A DNA stretch of 64,000 nt from NCBI RefSeq assembly GCF_012972705.2, contig NZ_JABCSC020000002.1, positions 434,001-498,000 on the forward strand, given 5' to 3'. Position numbers and translations under genes: made by a program. The notes beneath the pieces were generated by a model that made no database searches, was not told the DNA's origin, and worked only from the letters and a program-made list of their open reading frames with translations. The first letter of the stretch is position 1. The number at the start of each line of letters is the position of its first letter. This document shows, piece by piece, positions 46,078-56,211 of this stretch. The DNA comes from Uliginosibacterium aquaticum. GTDB lineage: Bacteria > Pseudomonadota > Gammaproteobacteria > Burkholderiales > Rhodocyclaceae.

Positions 46078-47709
46078 ATGGCCCACCCTCTCGCCGGAAA
46101 GCCTGTTCCCGCTGACATGCTGATGGATGTTCCGGCCCTGCTGGCGGCCTATTTTGAGGCGCCAGACGTGAGCATCTCCGAGCAGCGTGTGGCTTTCGGC
46201 ACCAGCGGCCATCGTGGCACAGCCTTCAAGCGCAGCTTCAATGAAGCGCACATTCTCGCCATTACTCAGGCTGTCTGCGAATACCGCGCGGCGCAAGGCA
46301 TCACCGGCCCGCTGTTCATCGGTAAGGACACTCACGCCCTCTCTGCGCCGGCACAACGCTCGGCGCTCGAAGTGCTGGCTGCCAACGGCGTCAGCACCCG
46401 CATGCAGGCCGATGACGGCTTCACGCCAACCCCGGTGGTTTCGCGCGCCATCCTGGTTCATAACAGAGGCTGCACAACTGATCTGGCAGATGGCCTGATC
46501 ATCACTCCTTCGCACAATCCGCCCCAGGACGGCGGCATCAAATACAACCCACCGAATGGCGGCCCAGCCGACACAGATGTCACCGGCTGGATTGAAGAGC
46601 GCGCCAATGCACTAATGGCGACAGGCAATCGGGATGTGAAACGCCAGCCTTACGCAGCAGCGATCAACTCCGCCTGCATCACGCAGGAAGATTTCGCAGA
46701 AAGCTATATTGCCGAACTCGGTCAGGTGATCGACATGGAAGCAATCCGCCAAGCCAGGCTCCGAATTGGCGTCGACCCACTAGGGGGCGCTGCAGTGGCC
46801 TACTGGTCACGCATCGCCGAGCGCTACGGCATCGCCATCGAGGTGGTCAATCCCAAGGTGGACCCGACCTTCGGCTTCATGACGCTGGACCATGACGGCA
46901 AGATCCGCATGGACTGCTCCAGCCCCTATGCCATGGCGAGTCTGGTCGGGCTGAAGGATCGCTTTGATATCGCCTGGGGCAATGACGCTGACGTTGACCG
47001 CCACGGAATCGTCACGCCCACCGGCCTGATGAATCCAAATCATTACCTCGCAGTTGCCATCCAGTACCTCCTGGCTCATCGTCCGCAATGGCGCTCGGCG
47101 GCGGTGGGCAAAACCCTGGTGTCCTCGAGCATGATCGATCGCGTGCTCGCAGGCTTGGGTCGCCAGATGCTGGAAGTGCCCGTGGGTTTTAAATGGTTCG
47201 CACCCGGTCTGCTCGATGGCAGCCTGTGTTTTGGTGGCGAAGAGAGCGCAGGGGCAAGCTTCCTGCGCCGAGATGGCACGGCCTGGACTACCGACAAGGA
47301 CGGCATTATTCTGGGTTTGCTGGCCGCAGAGATCACTGCGGTGACCGGCAAGGACCCAGGCCAGCACTACCAGGCACTCACTGCTCAGTACGGCACACCG
47401 CACTATGTCCGCATCGATGCCGCCGCCACGCCGGCCCAGAAGAAAGCCTTCAAACAGCTCACTGGCGAGAAGGTAGCGGCGCAGACGCTGGCCGGCGAAG
47501 TCATCACCGCCCGCCTCACTACCGCGCCCGGCAACGGAGCCCCCATCGGCGGGCTCAAAGTAAGCACCGCCAACGGCTGGTTCGCTGCCCGCCCCTCAGG
47601 CACCGAAGACATCTACAAGATCTACGCCGAGAGCTTCATCAGCGGCGCGCATCTCCAGCAGATCGTGCAAGAGGCGCAGGAGATCGTCAGCGCCGCACTG
47701 GCCAACTGA
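46078..47709 (+). CDS. pgm: Phosphoglucomutase (alpha-D-glucose phosphate-specific)
   Basis: The 543-residue protein is close to the size of E. coli Pgm. It interconverts glucose-1- and glucose-6-phosphate. The phosphoserine is Ser145 in [18 protein letters not shown]; metal binding is [12 protein letters not shown]; sugar binding is [16 protein letters not shown]; phosphate binding is [21 protein letters not shown] near the ATG and [13 protein letters not shown] show the complete N-terminus. It may feed UDP-glucose to the polysaccharide pathway suggested by neighbours. Confidence 0.97.
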   Translation: MAHPLAGKPVPADMLMDVPALLAAYFEAPDVSISEQRVAFGTSGHRGTAFKRSFNEAHILAITQAVCEYRAAQGITGPLFIGKDTHALSAPAQRSALEVLAANGVSTRMQADDGFTPTPVVSRAILVHNRGCTTDLADGLIITPSHNPPQDGGIKYNPPNGGPADTDVTGWIEERANALMATGNRDVKRQPYAAAINSACITQEDFAESYIAELGQVIDMEAIRQARLRIGVDPLGGAAVAYWSRIAERYGIAIEVVNPKVDPTFGFMTLDHDGKIRMDCSSPYAMASLVGLKDRFDIAWGNDADVDRHGIVTPTGLMNPNHYLAVAIQYLLAHRPQWRSAAVGKTLVSSSMIDRVLAGLGRQMLEVPVGFKWFAPGLLDGSLCFGGEESAGASFLRRDGTAWTTDKDGIILGLLAAEITAVTGKDPGQHYQALTAQYGTPHYVRIDAAATPAQKKAFKQLTGEKVAAQTLAGEVITARLTTAPGNGAPIGGLKVSTANGWFAARPSGTEDIYKIYAESFISGAHLQQIVQEAQEIVSAALAN

Positions 47710-47714
47710 GCACG

Positions 47715-47736
47715 GCGGGGGCAAGCCCCCCCCCGC
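47715..47736. terminator. GC hairpin between convergent pgm and chemoreceptor genes
   Basis: GCGGGGG (47715-47721) pairs with CCCCCGC (47730-47736). The right arm sits in a run of nine C. There is no U tract on either strand. It is the only structure in this 30-base gap. Confidence 0.55.
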
Positions 47737-47739
47737 AGC

Positions 47740-49353
47740 TCACACCTTGTAGGCCTCCAAGGTGCGGGCAATGTCGCGACTCATGGCGGTAATCTGATCC
47801 ACGGCACTTGCCGCTTCGTTGGCAGCTGTGGAGTTACGCTCGGTCATCTGGGCAATCTGCTCGATCTGCTGCGCGATCACGGTACTGGCTGAGCTTTGCT
47901 CACGTACCGCTTCGGTAATTTCCTCGACTACGCCAACGACCGCTCCTGAGCCCTCTCGAATGGTCTGGATGGATTCACCGGCCATGCGGGCCTTCTCCAC
48001 CCCGGCAGCCACTTCCTGCACGGCCTGCCCCATACTGTCGACAGCCAGCAAGGCACTGTCCTTCATCTTGCTCAGCAAAATGCTGATTTCCTGAGTGGAA
48101 TTGGCCGTGCGCTCAGCAAGCTTGCGCACCTCATCAGCCACCACCGCAAAACCGCGCCCTTGCTCACCGGCGCGGGCAGCTTCGATGGCCGCATTGAGGG
48201 CTAGCAGATTGGTCTGGTCGGCAATTTCCTTGATGATGTTGGCCGCCGAGGAGATGCTGTCGCTGTCGTTACGCAGGGTTCCAATGCGTTCAGAAGCCAG
48301 TTGCACGCTGCTGGCAATCTTCTGGATGCCACCCACCGTTGCCAGGATCACTTCGCCCCCCTGATCGGCGCTCGCACGTGAGGCGTGGGTATGCTGGCTG
48401 GCCTCCTGAGCCTGCCCGGCCACCATCGAGATGCTCACCGTGAGTTCCTCTATCGCAGAAGCCATGCTGGAGGAGGCATCACTCTGGACGCGTGAATTGC
48501 GAGCGATGTCCTGCGCTGTGCTGTCGGCCTGTTCCGCCACCTGCTGCATGCGCCGGGTAGCCTGCTGCACGTCGGCAAAGCTCGAGCGCAAGCGGGCCAG
48601 CAGCGCGTTATAGGCGGTCAGCGTACGGCCGATCTCGTCCTGTGAGTGCACCGGGATGCTATCGCGAAAGTCCAGTGCCTCAGCCGTCCGCACGATGGCG
48701 GCCTGCATGGCCGCAAGCGGCTGCACGATTGAGCGGCCAAGGAAGAAGCCCATCACGCCAATCACCAGCAAACCCACCAATGCCGCCGGGATGACCGCAG
48801 CCAAAGTGCTGGAAAAAGCATCGCTGGCCGCCTGCGAAACCGCGTCGGCCTCCTCTTTCTTGGCCTTGAGCAAGGCCTCGAAAGCCTCAGCCAGCTGCTT
48901 GTGAATAGGCCCGACCTGAGTTTGCATGATGCCCAATGCCATCTGCTGCTCCCCCATCTTGGCCAGATTCTGCACCTGGTTCATACGTGCCATATAGGCT
49001 GCAATACCTGTCTTGGCGTCAAGGAGGAGCTTCTTCTCGCTCTCCTCATGGGCCTTTTCGGTATAGAAATTGATCTGTTTGACGATACCCTCGGCCAGTT
49101 CAGCCATGCGGGCATCCGCCGTCTTGGCCGCATCGGCATCACTGATCAAGGCCCGGTCGTAGGCCGCAGCGTGCAGGCTCAGATACATGGCCCGTACGTC
49201 GCCGGCAGCCATCACGGCCGGCAGAGTCGTCGCGGTGATGTCGTCCACACCGGTCTTGACACGGCTCAGCCCGCTGACTGCCACTGCGATGACTGCCGCA
49301 CAGGTCAGCAAGGCAATCACAACCAGCAAAGTGATCTTGCGTGCAATGCTCAT
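47740..49353 (-). CDS. Methyl-accepting chemotaxis protein
   Basis: The 537-residue receptor has TM1 (about residues 8-30), a periplasmic four-helix-bundle ligand domain of about 155 residues, TM2 (about 187-209), a HAMP domain, and the signalling domain. The hairpin tip [41 protein letters not shown] is present (quoted in part: [19 protein letters not shown]). There is no NWETF-type tether at the C-terminus, so it probably depends on other receptors for adaptation. The ligand is unknown. No che genes are next to it. Confidence 0.95.
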   Translation of the reverse strand: MSIARKITLLVVIALLTCAAVIAVAVSGLSRVKTGVDDITATTLPAVMAAGDVRAMYLSLHAAAYDRALISDADAAKTADARMAELAEGIVKQINFYTEKAHEESEKKLLLDAKTGIAAYMARMNQVQNLAKMGEQQMALGIMQTQVGPIHKQLAEAFEALLKAKKEEADAVSQAASDAFSSTLAAVIPAALVGLLVIGVMGFFLGRSIVQPLAAMQAAIVRTAEALDFRDSIPVHSQDEIGRTLTAYNALLARLRSSFADVQQATRRMQQVAEQADSTAQDIARNSRVQSDASSSMASAIEELTVSISMVAGQAQEASQHTHASRASADQGGEVILATVGGIQKIASSVQLASERIGTLRNDSDSISSAANIIKEIADQTNLLALNAAIEAARAGEQGRGFAVVADEVRKLAERTANSTQEISILLSKMKDSALLAVDSMGQAVQEVAAGVEKARMAGESIQTIREGSGAVVGVVEEITEAVREQSSASTVIAQQIEQIAQMTERNSTAANEAASAVDQITAMSRDIARTLEAYKV

Positions 49354-49434
49354 TATTCACTCCCCCAATGTCCGGCGCGTCAGAGTCCGCGCGGCTCAAG
49401 GGGCTAACGGCACCCTTAGGGGAAGCTTTAGATA

Positions 49435-49465
49435 CAAAAAAGCCCGGGGCTCGAGCCACCGGGCT
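49435..49465 (-). terminator. Intrinsic terminator of the peroxiredoxin gene
   Basis: On the minus strand AGCCCGG (49465-49459) pairs with CCGGGCT (49447-49441) and is followed by six T (49441-49436 region). It lies 22 bases past the stop of the peroxiredoxin gene, between it and the chemoreceptor. Confidence 0.88.
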
Positions 49466-49487
49466 GGTTTCTGCGAAAGAAGCCGGC

Positions 49488-50087
49488 TTACAAGGCCTTG
49501 GCGTTTTCAGCCAGGTACTTGGCTACGCCTTCCGGCGAAGCGTTCATCCCCTTGGAACCCTTCTTCCAGCCTGCCGGGCAGACTTCACCATGTTCTTCGG
49601 TGAATTGCAGGGCATCGATCACGCGCAGCAGCTCATCGATATCACGGCCCAGCGGCAGGTTGTTCACGACCTGATGCTGCACCACACCGCTCTTATCGAT
49701 CAGGAAAGTGCCACGGAAAGCCACGCCGCCTTCGGATTCAACATCGTAGGCCTTGGCAATTTCGTGCTTCACGTCAGCAACCAGAGTGTAACCAACCTGG
49801 CCGATGCCGCCCTTGTCGACCGGAGTGTTCTTCCAGGCCAGATGGCTGAACTGGGAGTCGATCGAGACACCGATGACTTCCACATTCCGCTTCTTGAACT
49901 CCTCCAGACGATGATCGAAGGCAATCAGCTCGGAAGGGCACACAAAGGTGAAGTCCAGCGGGTAGAAGAACAAGGCGACATACTTGCCCTTGTTCACTGC
50001 GGACAAGGTGATGTCCTTGATTTCGTTGTTGCCCAGAACGGCAGTCGCAGTGAAATCGGGGGCTTGCTTGGCAACCAGAACGGCCAT
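49488..50087 (-). CDS. Typical 2-Cys peroxiredoxin (AhpC/Prx1 type)
   Basis: The 199-residue enzyme reduces peroxides. Cys50 in YPLDFTFVCP is the peroxidatic residue and Cys170 in GEVCPAGW the resolving one. GGIGQ is present as the GGLG-type motif, but the C-terminal YF is KYLAEN, a variation on the structure that confers sensitivity to overoxidation. The length and motifs are of the alkyl hydroperoxide reductase C group. No ahpF or oxyR lies next to it, so the electron donor may be thioredoxin or a distant AhpF. Confidence 0.95.
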   Translation of the reverse strand: MAVLVAKQAPDFTATAVLGNNEIKDITLSAVNKGKYVALFFYPLDFTFVCPSELIAFDHRLEEFKKRNVEVIGVSIDSQFSHLAWKNTPVDKGGIGQVGYTLVADVKHEIAKAYDVESEGGVAFRGTFLIDKSGVVQHQVVNNLPLGRDIDELLRVIDALQFTEEHGEVCPAGWKKGSKGMNASPEGVAKYLAENAKAL

Positions 50088-50210
50088 GATGAGTCCTCTC
50101 TCGAAAATGGCTCCGGCATACCTGAGTAAACCGGAGGGGTTTGGGTGTGCGGATTATGGTTGGCACTGCCTTGAAGGTAAACCCCGGATTCGATTGCTCC
50201 CGCCTATCGC

Positions 50211-50522
50211 TCAGATAGTTGGCCTCTGATCGAAGCCCACAGTGCGCTCTGCCGAGTCTTCCACTTCCAGCGCGTCCACACGGGCATGCGGTGGCCCCAG
50301 ACTCACATGATGAATCAGCGCCACAACCTGAGGCTGCGCGCCCCAAACCAGCACCTCAACCTGACCACTGCGCAGATTGCGCACCCAGCCTTGCAAACCC
50401 AGCTCACGCGCCACACTGCACACGAACCAGCGAAAGCCCACCCCCTGCACGGTTCCACTGACCCGCAGGCGGCGCCCCACCACGATCTGATCCGCCCTCA
50501 AGGCCGCCTCACTCCCGCTCAT
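50211..50522 (-). CDS. acyP: Acylphosphatase
   Basis: The 103-residue protein has the acylphosphatase signature GTVQGVGFRWFV (catalytic Arg) and WVRNLRSGQVEV (catalytic Asn). It hydrolyses carboxyl-phosphate bonds such as acetyl phosphate. The start at 50522 lies inside the end of the sulP gene, overlapping by 14 bases. A longer open frame upstream is out of register with family similarity and is not used. It is probably co-translated with the SulP gene. Confidence 0.92.
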   Translation of the reverse strand: MSGSEAALRADQIVVGRRLRVSGTVQGVGFRWFVCSVARELGLQGWVRNLRSGQVEVLVWGAQPQVVALIHHVSLGPPHARVDALEVEDSAERTVGFDQRPTI

Positions 50523-52146
50523 TCTGGATCTCGCGTGCCCGCAGCAAGGCCGCTTCGATATCGACACACAGGTTATGCACTCCCAACTGAGCAGCAAGAC
50601 CTGAGCGCTGCAGGATGGAGCGGGGCTGCTTGCCCAGACCACACAGCACCAGTGTCGCCCCCTTTTTCTCCAGCACTTCCTGCAGCCCTTCCAGCCAGTC
50701 GACCCCAGAGGTATCAATATTGAGGATTTCACGCAGATTCAGAATCAGCACTTCAACATCAAGGCGCGCGGGATCGAGCTGGGCGTCCAGTTTGGCCACT
50801 GCTCCGAAAAACAGCGAACCACGCAAATCAAAAGCCAGCAGGCCAGGACGCAATTGCACGCCAAGTGGCTCGGCTACGGTCAGATCCTGCATTCGATAGA
50901 TGAAGAACAGGCTCGCCAGTAGCATGCCGATTTCCACCGCAACAGTCAGATCAAAAAGCACCGTCAGCAGAAAAGTGGCCAACAGGGTAATTCGGTAGTT
51001 CCACGAAAAATGGCGCAAGCGCGCGAACTCATGCCACTCCCCCATGCGCACGGCAGTCACCACCACAATTGCCGCCAATACAGGAATCGGCACCCAGACA
51101 GCCAGCGGCGCAGCCACCAGCACGATGATCAGCAGGGTCAGCGCATGTACGATGCCGGCCACCGGCGTACGGCCACCGGCACGTACATTGGTCGAGGTGC
51201 GTGCGATCGCACCCGTAGCAGCGATGCCACCAAAGAATGGCGAAGCAATATTGGCCAGCCCTTGCGCCATCAATTCCTGGTTCGGGTCATGTCGATCACC
51301 CACCTGAGAATCGACCACACGCGCCGAGAGCAAAGACTCGATCGCCCCCAGCAAGGCGATCGTGATGGCCGGCGCCAGCAGGCTGCCCAAGCGGCTCAGA
51401 TCGGGCAAAGGGAATGAAATGGCCGGCAAGCCCTGGGGGATACCATTAAAACGGCTGCCAATGGTTTCCACTGGCAATTCCAGCACGACTCCAAGCGCAG
51501 TTCCCAGCAACAGCGCCATCAGCAAAGCCGGTACGGCTCCAGCACGAGGATAGCGCCGCGCCAGCATTTCCCAGCCTGCCTTCAGTGCCACGGTCGCCAA
51601 GGCCAGCGCCGCGGCATAAGGATTGACGGTTGGTGCAAGTTCGACCAGCACCCGCATCCGTGCAAAGAACTCAGCCGGCAGCGCTCCGCCCCCCAGACCA
51701 AAGAAATCCTTGACCTGCGACAGCGCCAGCACCACCCCGATACCGTTGGTAAAACCGATCACGACAGAGATCGGAATGAAACGGATCAGGTTGCCCATCC
51801 GCGTGAGGCCCATCACAACGAGCAGGAGGCCGGCCATGAAAGTCGCGGCCAGCATGTTGCTCACCCCATGGGCGGCGACAATGCCATACAAAATAGGAAT
51901 GAAGGCGCCTGTGGGGCCACCGATCTGCACCAGCGAGCCGCCAAAAGCGGAAATGATGAAACCGGCAATGATGGCAGTCCAGATCCCAGCAGACGGGCTG
52001 ACACCGCTGGCTATCGCAAATGCCATCGCCAGCGGCAAGGCCAGTACGCCTACTGTAAAACCTGCCGATAGATCACGGGCAAAGCGGTGTCTGGTGTAGC
52101 CCTTGATGGCATCCTGGAGCTTCGGATGGAACCTGTGCAACGACAT
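50509..52146 (-). CDS. SulP/SLC26-family anion transporter with STAS domain
   Basis: A 545-residue protein with about ten to twelve membrane segments (residues 15-410) and a C-terminal STAS domain (about 430-530; RDEILNIDTSGVDWLEGL has DTSG). GLTVGVLALP-type sequence FTVGVLALPLAMAFAIASG and PTGAFIPILYG mark the family. Substrates of family members are sulfate, bicarbonate or dicarboxylates. The ATG at 52146 is preferred for the AGAGGAG ribosome binding site ten bases away; a TTG at 52200 would add 18 residues. No carbonic anhydrase or sulfate assimilation genes are adjacent. Confidence 0.93.
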   Translation of the reverse strand: MSLHRFHPKLQDAIKGYTRHRFARDLSAGFTVGVLALPLAMAFAIASGVSPSAGIWTAIIAGFIISAFGGSLVQIGGPTGAFIPILYGIVAAHGVSNMLAATFMAGLLLVVMGLTRMGNLIRFIPISVVIGFTNGIGVVLALSQVKDFFGLGGGALPAEFFARMRVLVELAPTVNPYAAALALATVALKAGWEMLARRYPRAGAVPALLMALLLGTALGVVLELPVETIGSRFNGIPQGLPAISFPLPDLSRLGSLLAPAITIALLGAIESLLSARVVDSQVGDRHDPNQELMAQGLANIASPFFGGIAATGAIARTSTNVRAGGRTPVAGIVHALTLLIIVLVAAPLAVWVPIPVLAAIVVVTAVRMGEWHEFARLRHFSWNYRITLLATFLLTVLFDLTVAVEIGMLLASLFFIYRMQDLTVAEPLGVQLRPGLLAFDLRGSLFFGAVAKLDAQLDPARLDVEVLILNLREILNIDTSGVDWLEGLQEVLEKKGATLVLCGLGKQPRSILQRSGLAAQLGVHNLCVDIEAALLRAREIQNERE

Positions 52147-52262
52147 CACTGCCACGCTCCTCTGCAAATCCGATCCCAAAACCGGACTGAATAAAGTCAA
52201 TGCCGTTGCAGCTACAAGACAAAAACCCTGGCTGGCGAGATCCGTCGCAAGGCCACGACCCG

Positions 52263-52532
52263 TCAGTCACACAACGGTTTGTCCAGCGCTTGAACCGTCC
52301 GGCCAGAAAAACCTTCGCGCAGCAAGTTGGCCGCAGCAACCAGCATCAGAATGCCACCGGCCACCAGCAAAACCGCAGCCTCGATCAGCGTCATGGGCAA
52401 GCGCAGGAACAGCACCTGTCCTGTCGCCAGATACAGCGCGCCGCCTGCAAACAGGGCCATGCCCACGAGATCCAGCACCAGCCACAGCAGGAGACGCGGC
52501 GTGACGCGAAAACCCCGCAGGGCGCTCTGCAT
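52263..52532 (-). CDS. Small membrane protein of unknown function downstream of metG
   Basis: The 89-residue ORF starts three bases after metG. It has two clear membrane segments (about residues 12-36 and 46-70, ALFAGGALYLATG and IEAAVLLVAGGILMLVAA) and a short Arg-rich C-terminus. I do not recognise a family. It is probably co-transcribed with metG. Confidence 0.7.
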   Translation of the reverse strand: MQSALRGFRVTPRLLLWLVLDLVGMALFAGGALYLATGQVLFLRLPMTLIEAAVLLVAGGILMLVAAANLLREGFSGRTVQALDKPLCD

Positions 52533-52535
52533 CGC

Positions 52536-54665
52536 TTACTTCACCCGCATGCCTGGCTGGGCGCCCGCATCCGGCGAGAGGATGAAGAGACCGGGCACTT
52601 CACCCTTGTCGTCCGACGCGGCCAGTACCATGCCCTCGCTCATGCCGAACTTCATCTTGCGCGGCGCGAGATTGGCCACCATCACGGTCAGGCGTCCAAC
52701 CAGCAAAGCCGGGTCGTAAGCACTCTTGATGCCAGCGAAAACCTGACGTGGCTTTTCTTCGCCGATATCCAGTTGCAGCTTGAGCAACTTGGCCGCGCCC
52801 TCCACATGCTCGGCAGAGACGATCTTGGCAATGCGCAGATCGACCTTGCCGAAATCATCGATGCTGATGAAGGGCTCGAATTCATCGGCCTGCGCAGTTT
52901 CGGTCTGGGCTGCATGCGCCTGATGCTGGGCATGCTTCTGCGCCGGTTCGGGCTGCTTCACTTCTGTCACGAGGGTTTCCTTGTTGGCTTCGATCAGCGC
53001 ATCGATCTGCTTGCGCTCGATACGGGTCATCAGGTGGGCGTAAGGATTGATCGTATGGCCCGCCGGCAGCGGTGACGCCAGATCGCTCCAGGCGAAGGGC
53101 TGCACGCCGAAGAAGGTTTCGACCTGAGCGGCCAGCGCCGGCAGCACCGGCTTGAGCAGGATGGTCAGCGCACGGAACTGGTTCAGCGCGGTGGAGCAGG
53201 CGCGATGCAGGCGCTCCAGCTGGGCCGGGTCTTTCGCCAGTTCCCAGGGCTTCTCGTCGTTCACATAGACGTTGGCCACGTCGGCCAGACGCATGATCTC
53301 GCGCAGCGCGCTGGAATAGTCGCGATCGTTGAAGGCGCGGGTCAGGCCAGCGATGGTGTCGGCATTCACGAAGGCTTCCAGCGCAGCGGCATCGCTGGCG
53401 GCCAGTTTGCCCTCAAAGCGCTTGCTGATGAAACCGGCGCAGCGGCTGGCGATGTTCACGAACTTGCCGACCAGATCCGAATTCACCTTGGCCACGAAGT
53501 CGTCCAGCGACAGATCCAGATCCTCGATGTTCGAGTTCAGCTTGGCGGCGTAGTAGTAGCGCAGCCATTCCGGGTTGAGCTTCTGCTCCAGATAGGAACG
53601 CGCGGTGATGAAGGTGCCGCGGCTCTTGCTCATCTTGGCGCCATCAACGGTCAAGAAACCGTTCACATTGAGGAAGTTCGGCGTGCGGTAATCGGCAAAC
53701 TTCAGCATCGCCGGCCAGAACAGGGCGTGGAAGTAGAGGATGTCCTTGCCGATGAAGTGCACCATCTCGGTTCCGGCCGCTTGCGCCTTGGCCGGATCGA
53801 TGTAATCGCTCACATCCAGACCGATGCGGTCTGCATAGTTCTTGAACGAGGCCAGATAGCCGATCGGCGCATCCAGCCAGACGTAGAAATACTTGCCCGG
53901 CGCATCCGGAATCTCGAAGCCGAAATAGGGCGCATCGCGCGAAATATCCCAGTCGGAAAGCTTGTTCTCGCCCGCCTCACCCAGCCATTCGCGCATCTTG
54001 TTGGAGGCTTCCGGCGGCATGCGGCGCGAGCCATCGGCGTTCGTCGCGCGGGTCCACTCGCGCAGGAACTCGACCGCCTTCGGGTCGGACAGGCGGAAGA
54101 AATAGTGTTCGGAGGAGCGCAATTCGGGCGTCGCGCCAGAGACGGCCGAATACGGATTCTTCAGTTCGGTCGGCGCATAGGCGGCACCGCAGACCTCGCA
54201 GCTGTCACCGTACTGATCCTTGGCCGCGCACTTGGGGCACTCGCCCTTGATGAAGCGATCCGCCAGGAACATGTTCTTGACCGGATCGTAATACTGCTCA
54301 ATAGCGCGCGTTTCGATCATGCCGGCCGCGCGCAGCTTCTTGTAGATGTCTTCGGCGTAGGCGCGGTTTTCCGGGCTGTGGGTCGAGTGATAGTTATCGA
54401 AGGCCACGCTGAAATCGGTGAAATCGCGCAGATGCTCGCCGCGCACCCGCTCGACCAGCGCCTCAGGGCTGATGCCCTCCTTCTCGGCCCGCAGCATCAC
54501 CGGCGCACCGTGGGTATCGTCGGCACACACGTAATGCACTTCGTTGCCCAGCATGCGCTGGAAGCGCACCCAGATATCGGCCTGAACGTAGCCGACAAGG
54601 TGGCCGAGGTGGATATCGCCGTTGGCATACGGCAGGGCATTGGTAACGAAGATCTTGCGGGTCAT
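52536..54665 (-). CDS. metG: Methionyl-tRNA synthetase
   Basis: The 709-residue class I synthetase charges tRNA-Met. [10 protein letters not shown] is the HIGH motif, CPKC...CEVC the zinc knuckle, AKMSKSRGT the KMSKS loop. The last 120 residues are the C-terminal OB-fold dimerisation domain ([22 protein letters not shown]). The ATG at 54665 gives [16 protein letters not shown], as in relatives; a GTG at 54680 would add five residues. An Ala/Gln/Glu-rich linker precedes the C-terminal domain. Confidence 0.97.
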   Translation of the reverse strand: MTRKIFVTNALPYANGDIHLGHLVGYVQADIWVRFQRMLGNEVHYVCADDTHGAPVMLRAEKEGISPEALVERVRGEHLRDFTDFSVAFDNYHSTHSPENRAYAEDIYKKLRAAGMIETRAIEQYYDPVKNMFLADRFIKGECPKCAAKDQYGDSCEVCGAAYAPTELKNPYSAVSGATPELRSSEHYFFRLSDPKAVEFLREWTRATNADGSRRMPPEASNKMREWLGEAGENKLSDWDISRDAPYFGFEIPDAPGKYFYVWLDAPIGYLASFKNYADRIGLDVSDYIDPAKAQAAGTEMVHFIGKDILYFHALFWPAMLKFADYRTPNFLNVNGFLTVDGAKMSKSRGTFITARSYLEQKLNPEWLRYYYAAKLNSNIEDLDLSLDDFVAKVNSDLVGKFVNIASRCAGFISKRFEGKLAASDAAALEAFVNADTIAGLTRAFNDRDYSSALREIMRLADVANVYVNDEKPWELAKDPAQLERLHRACSTALNQFRALTILLKPVLPALAAQVETFFGVQPFAWSDLASPLPAGHTINPYAHLMTRIERKQIDALIEANKETLVTEVKQPEPAQKHAQHQAHAAQTETAQADEFEPFISIDDFGKVDLRIAKIVSAEHVEGAAKLLKLQLDIGEEKPRQVFAGIKSAYDPALLVGRLTVMVANLAPRKMKFGMSEGMVLAASDDKGEVPGLFILSPDAGAQPGMRVK

Positions 54666-54708
54666 GTTGGTCTGATGCACGTAAATTGCAGGGGAAGACC
54701 GTAATTGT

Positions 54709-54737
54709 AGCCCGGGCGCACAGCCGCGCGCCCGGCT
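54709..54737. terminator. GC-rich hairpin between metG and the lipoprotein gene
   Basis: AGCCCGGGCGC pairs with GCGCCCGGCT with one bulged base. It lies between two minus-strand genes: downstream of the lipoprotein gene and upstream of metG. The minus-strand read-out lacks a U tract, so its function is uncertain. Confidence 0.45.
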
Positions 54738-54750
54738 TTGTCCCCACGTA

Positions 54751-55254
54751 CTACTTGATCACGCGCACCAGCCGCAGCGGCAGGCGATCATCCGACTTGG
54801 TCATGCCACTGCGCCCGCTCGCAAAATCCACCACCCAGATATCCTGCGGCTGGAAAGGATCGTAATCGGCGGGATGCAGATCACTATCGGTCCAGAACCA
54901 TTTTGTCGGAGTTGCCGGAAACATGCTGCTGTCGATCGCCGGTTTGCTGAAACGGCGGTCGGCCAGATGCCCCAACTGCTGCACCGTCGGAATCCGCCAG
55001 GCCTTGGCGCCCGCGCCGGCCTCCGCGCGCGCCCGCGAAAGCGCATCGGGATAGGCAAACTCCAGCGCGCTGCCACTGCAGGTCTTGCCATCCCACACCA
55101 TGCCCTCTACGCAGCGACGCCACACCAGCTTGTAGTGGATATCGGTCACTTCCTGACCATCTGCGGACGCTACGAAACGGTCCGCTGGCGGTACCGAAGC
55201 ACAGCCTGCCAGTACAACGAGTCCAACCAAGATCGTCCACAATTTTCCGTGCAT
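54751..55254 (-). CDS. DUF1566 (Lcl C-terminal) lipoprotein
   Basis: The 167-residue protein has a lipoprotein signal ([10 protein letters not shown], lipobox LAGC with Cys18). The DUF1566 pattern is in [47 protein letters not shown] and [10 protein letters not shown]. Such domains are found in secreted and outer membrane proteins and may bind or scaffold; function unknown. It is a single gene between metG and a GNAT gene. Confidence 0.85.
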   Translation of the reverse strand: MHGKLWTILVGLVVLAGCASVPPADRFVASADGQEVTDIHYKLVWRRCVEGMVWDGKTCSGSALEFAYPDALSRARAEAGAGAKAWRIPTVQQLGHLADRRFSKPAIDSSMFPATPTKWFWTDSDLHPADYDPFQPQDIWVVDFASGRSGMTKSDDRLPLRLVRVIK

Positions 55255-55272
55255 GAAATCCCCTCCAGATAG

Positions 55273-55689
55273 TCAGTCTTGGATCAAGCGTTTGCCCAGG
55301 CTCAAAGCCGCATCCTGGCCATAACCGATAGCCGCATAAAAACCTAGAGCCACCTCGTTATCCTGGCGCACCTGCAAGTTGAGCTTTGGGCAGCCACGTG
55401 CCATAAGTAACTCCTCCACCCGACTCATCAGCACCCGGGCAAAACCCCGCCCCCGCTGCGCCGGCGCCACACCGAGATAATTCACCCAACCTCGATGTCC
55501 ATCATAGCCAGCCATCACGCTAGCCACGACCATTCCGTCCATTTCGCCCACCAGAAACAGTTCCGGCTGCACAGAGAGTTTGCGGGCAATATCCAGCCGA
55601 GGGTCATTCCACGGCCGGGTCAGGCCACAAGCTTCCCACAGGGCGATCACAGCAGCCTCATCGGAGGCCTGATAGAGTCGGATTAGCAT
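55273..55689 (-). CDS. ypeA: GNAT-family acetyltransferase, YpeA type
   Basis: The 138-residue protein matches YpeA: IRLYQASDEAAVIALWEACG, TRPWNDPRLDI and VNYLGVAPAQRGRGFARVLM, with R-G-R-G-F for acetyl-CoA. LNLQVRQDNEVALGFYAAIGY is the usual end. The ATG at 55689 is chosen since the longer open frame upstream is unlike the family. It lies 18 bases upstream of the DUF1566 gene. Confidence 0.88.
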   Translation of the reverse strand: MLIRLYQASDEAAVIALWEACGLTRPWNDPRLDIARKLSVQPELFLVGEMDGMVVASVMAGYDGHRGWVNYLGVAPAQRGRGFARVLMSRVEELLMARGCPKLNLQVRQDNEVALGFYAAIGYGQDAALSLGKRLIQD

Positions 55690-55766
55690 GAAGAAAACAC
55701 CAGATTGAACAGACCCAAGGTTAAAGACAACATGCACCCTTCCCTTAAAGATCAATAAATACTCAG

Positions 55767-56135
55767 TCAGCCAGCTTCGCTCGTGTCGTGCGACAGCGCA
55801 GGTAAAGCTGCCAGCCCAATGCGCTCGCGTGCCGCCGTACAACGTGGGTCAGGCAAACCATCATCCTGCCAGGCAGCAAACTCGCGACAGACCGCAGGGC
55901 GATTCGGATAAATCGTGCAACCCACATCACGCCCAGGCTCCCCCGCCAAGGCTACACAACGCGTCACAACAGGATGAGTACCCTGCATGGCACTCAGGGT
56001 TGATGTCACCTGCACGGTTAATGCATGTGGCACATAACCTCCGGGAGCATCGTCTGACTCCCCCCAATAAAAAGACACCCGAAAACTGCAACAGCAGGCG
56101 CCACAACGGATACAAGGATTAATACTGTCACTCAT
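55767..56135 (-). CDS. YkgJ-family cysteine cluster protein
   Basis: The 122-residue protein begins MSDSINPCIRCGACC, a Cys cluster repeated as CTIYPNRPAVCREF; this is the YkgJ/UPF0153 pattern (about eight Cys), which probably binds a metal. The function is unknown. It is divergent from mrp: the ATG at 56135 leaves 76 bases between the starts. A frame extending 18 residues further upstream would overlap this space. Confidence 0.85.
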   Translation of the reverse strand: MSDSINPCIRCGACCCSFRVSFYWGESDDAPGGYVPHALTVQVTSTLSAMQGTHPVVTRCVALAGEPGRDVGCTIYPNRPAVCREFAAWQDDGLPDPRCTAARERIGLAALPALSHDTSEAG

Positions 56136-56211
56136 GGCAAATCTGAGCGGCGTCTTTGGCGCCCGGCATGTTAAACTTGACTTAAACAATCAACTATTCG
56201 CAAAACTGGTC

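Noticed and set aside
42357-47709. PEP-CTERM target protein or exosortase in this window
   Set aside because: No PEP motif followed by a C-terminal membrane segment and basic tail, and no exosortase-like membrane protein was found; the exosortase link rests only on the ligase and decarboxylase types.
47726-47734. C9 tract as a phase-variable element
   Set aside because: It lies in the gap between convergent pgm and the chemoreceptor gene, at the 3' ends of both, where length change should have little effect.
56134-56211. Longer start for Mrp beginning at 56134
   Set aside because: The extra 26 residues overlap the divergent ykgJ start and do not resemble the family N-terminus; the ATG at 56212 fits.
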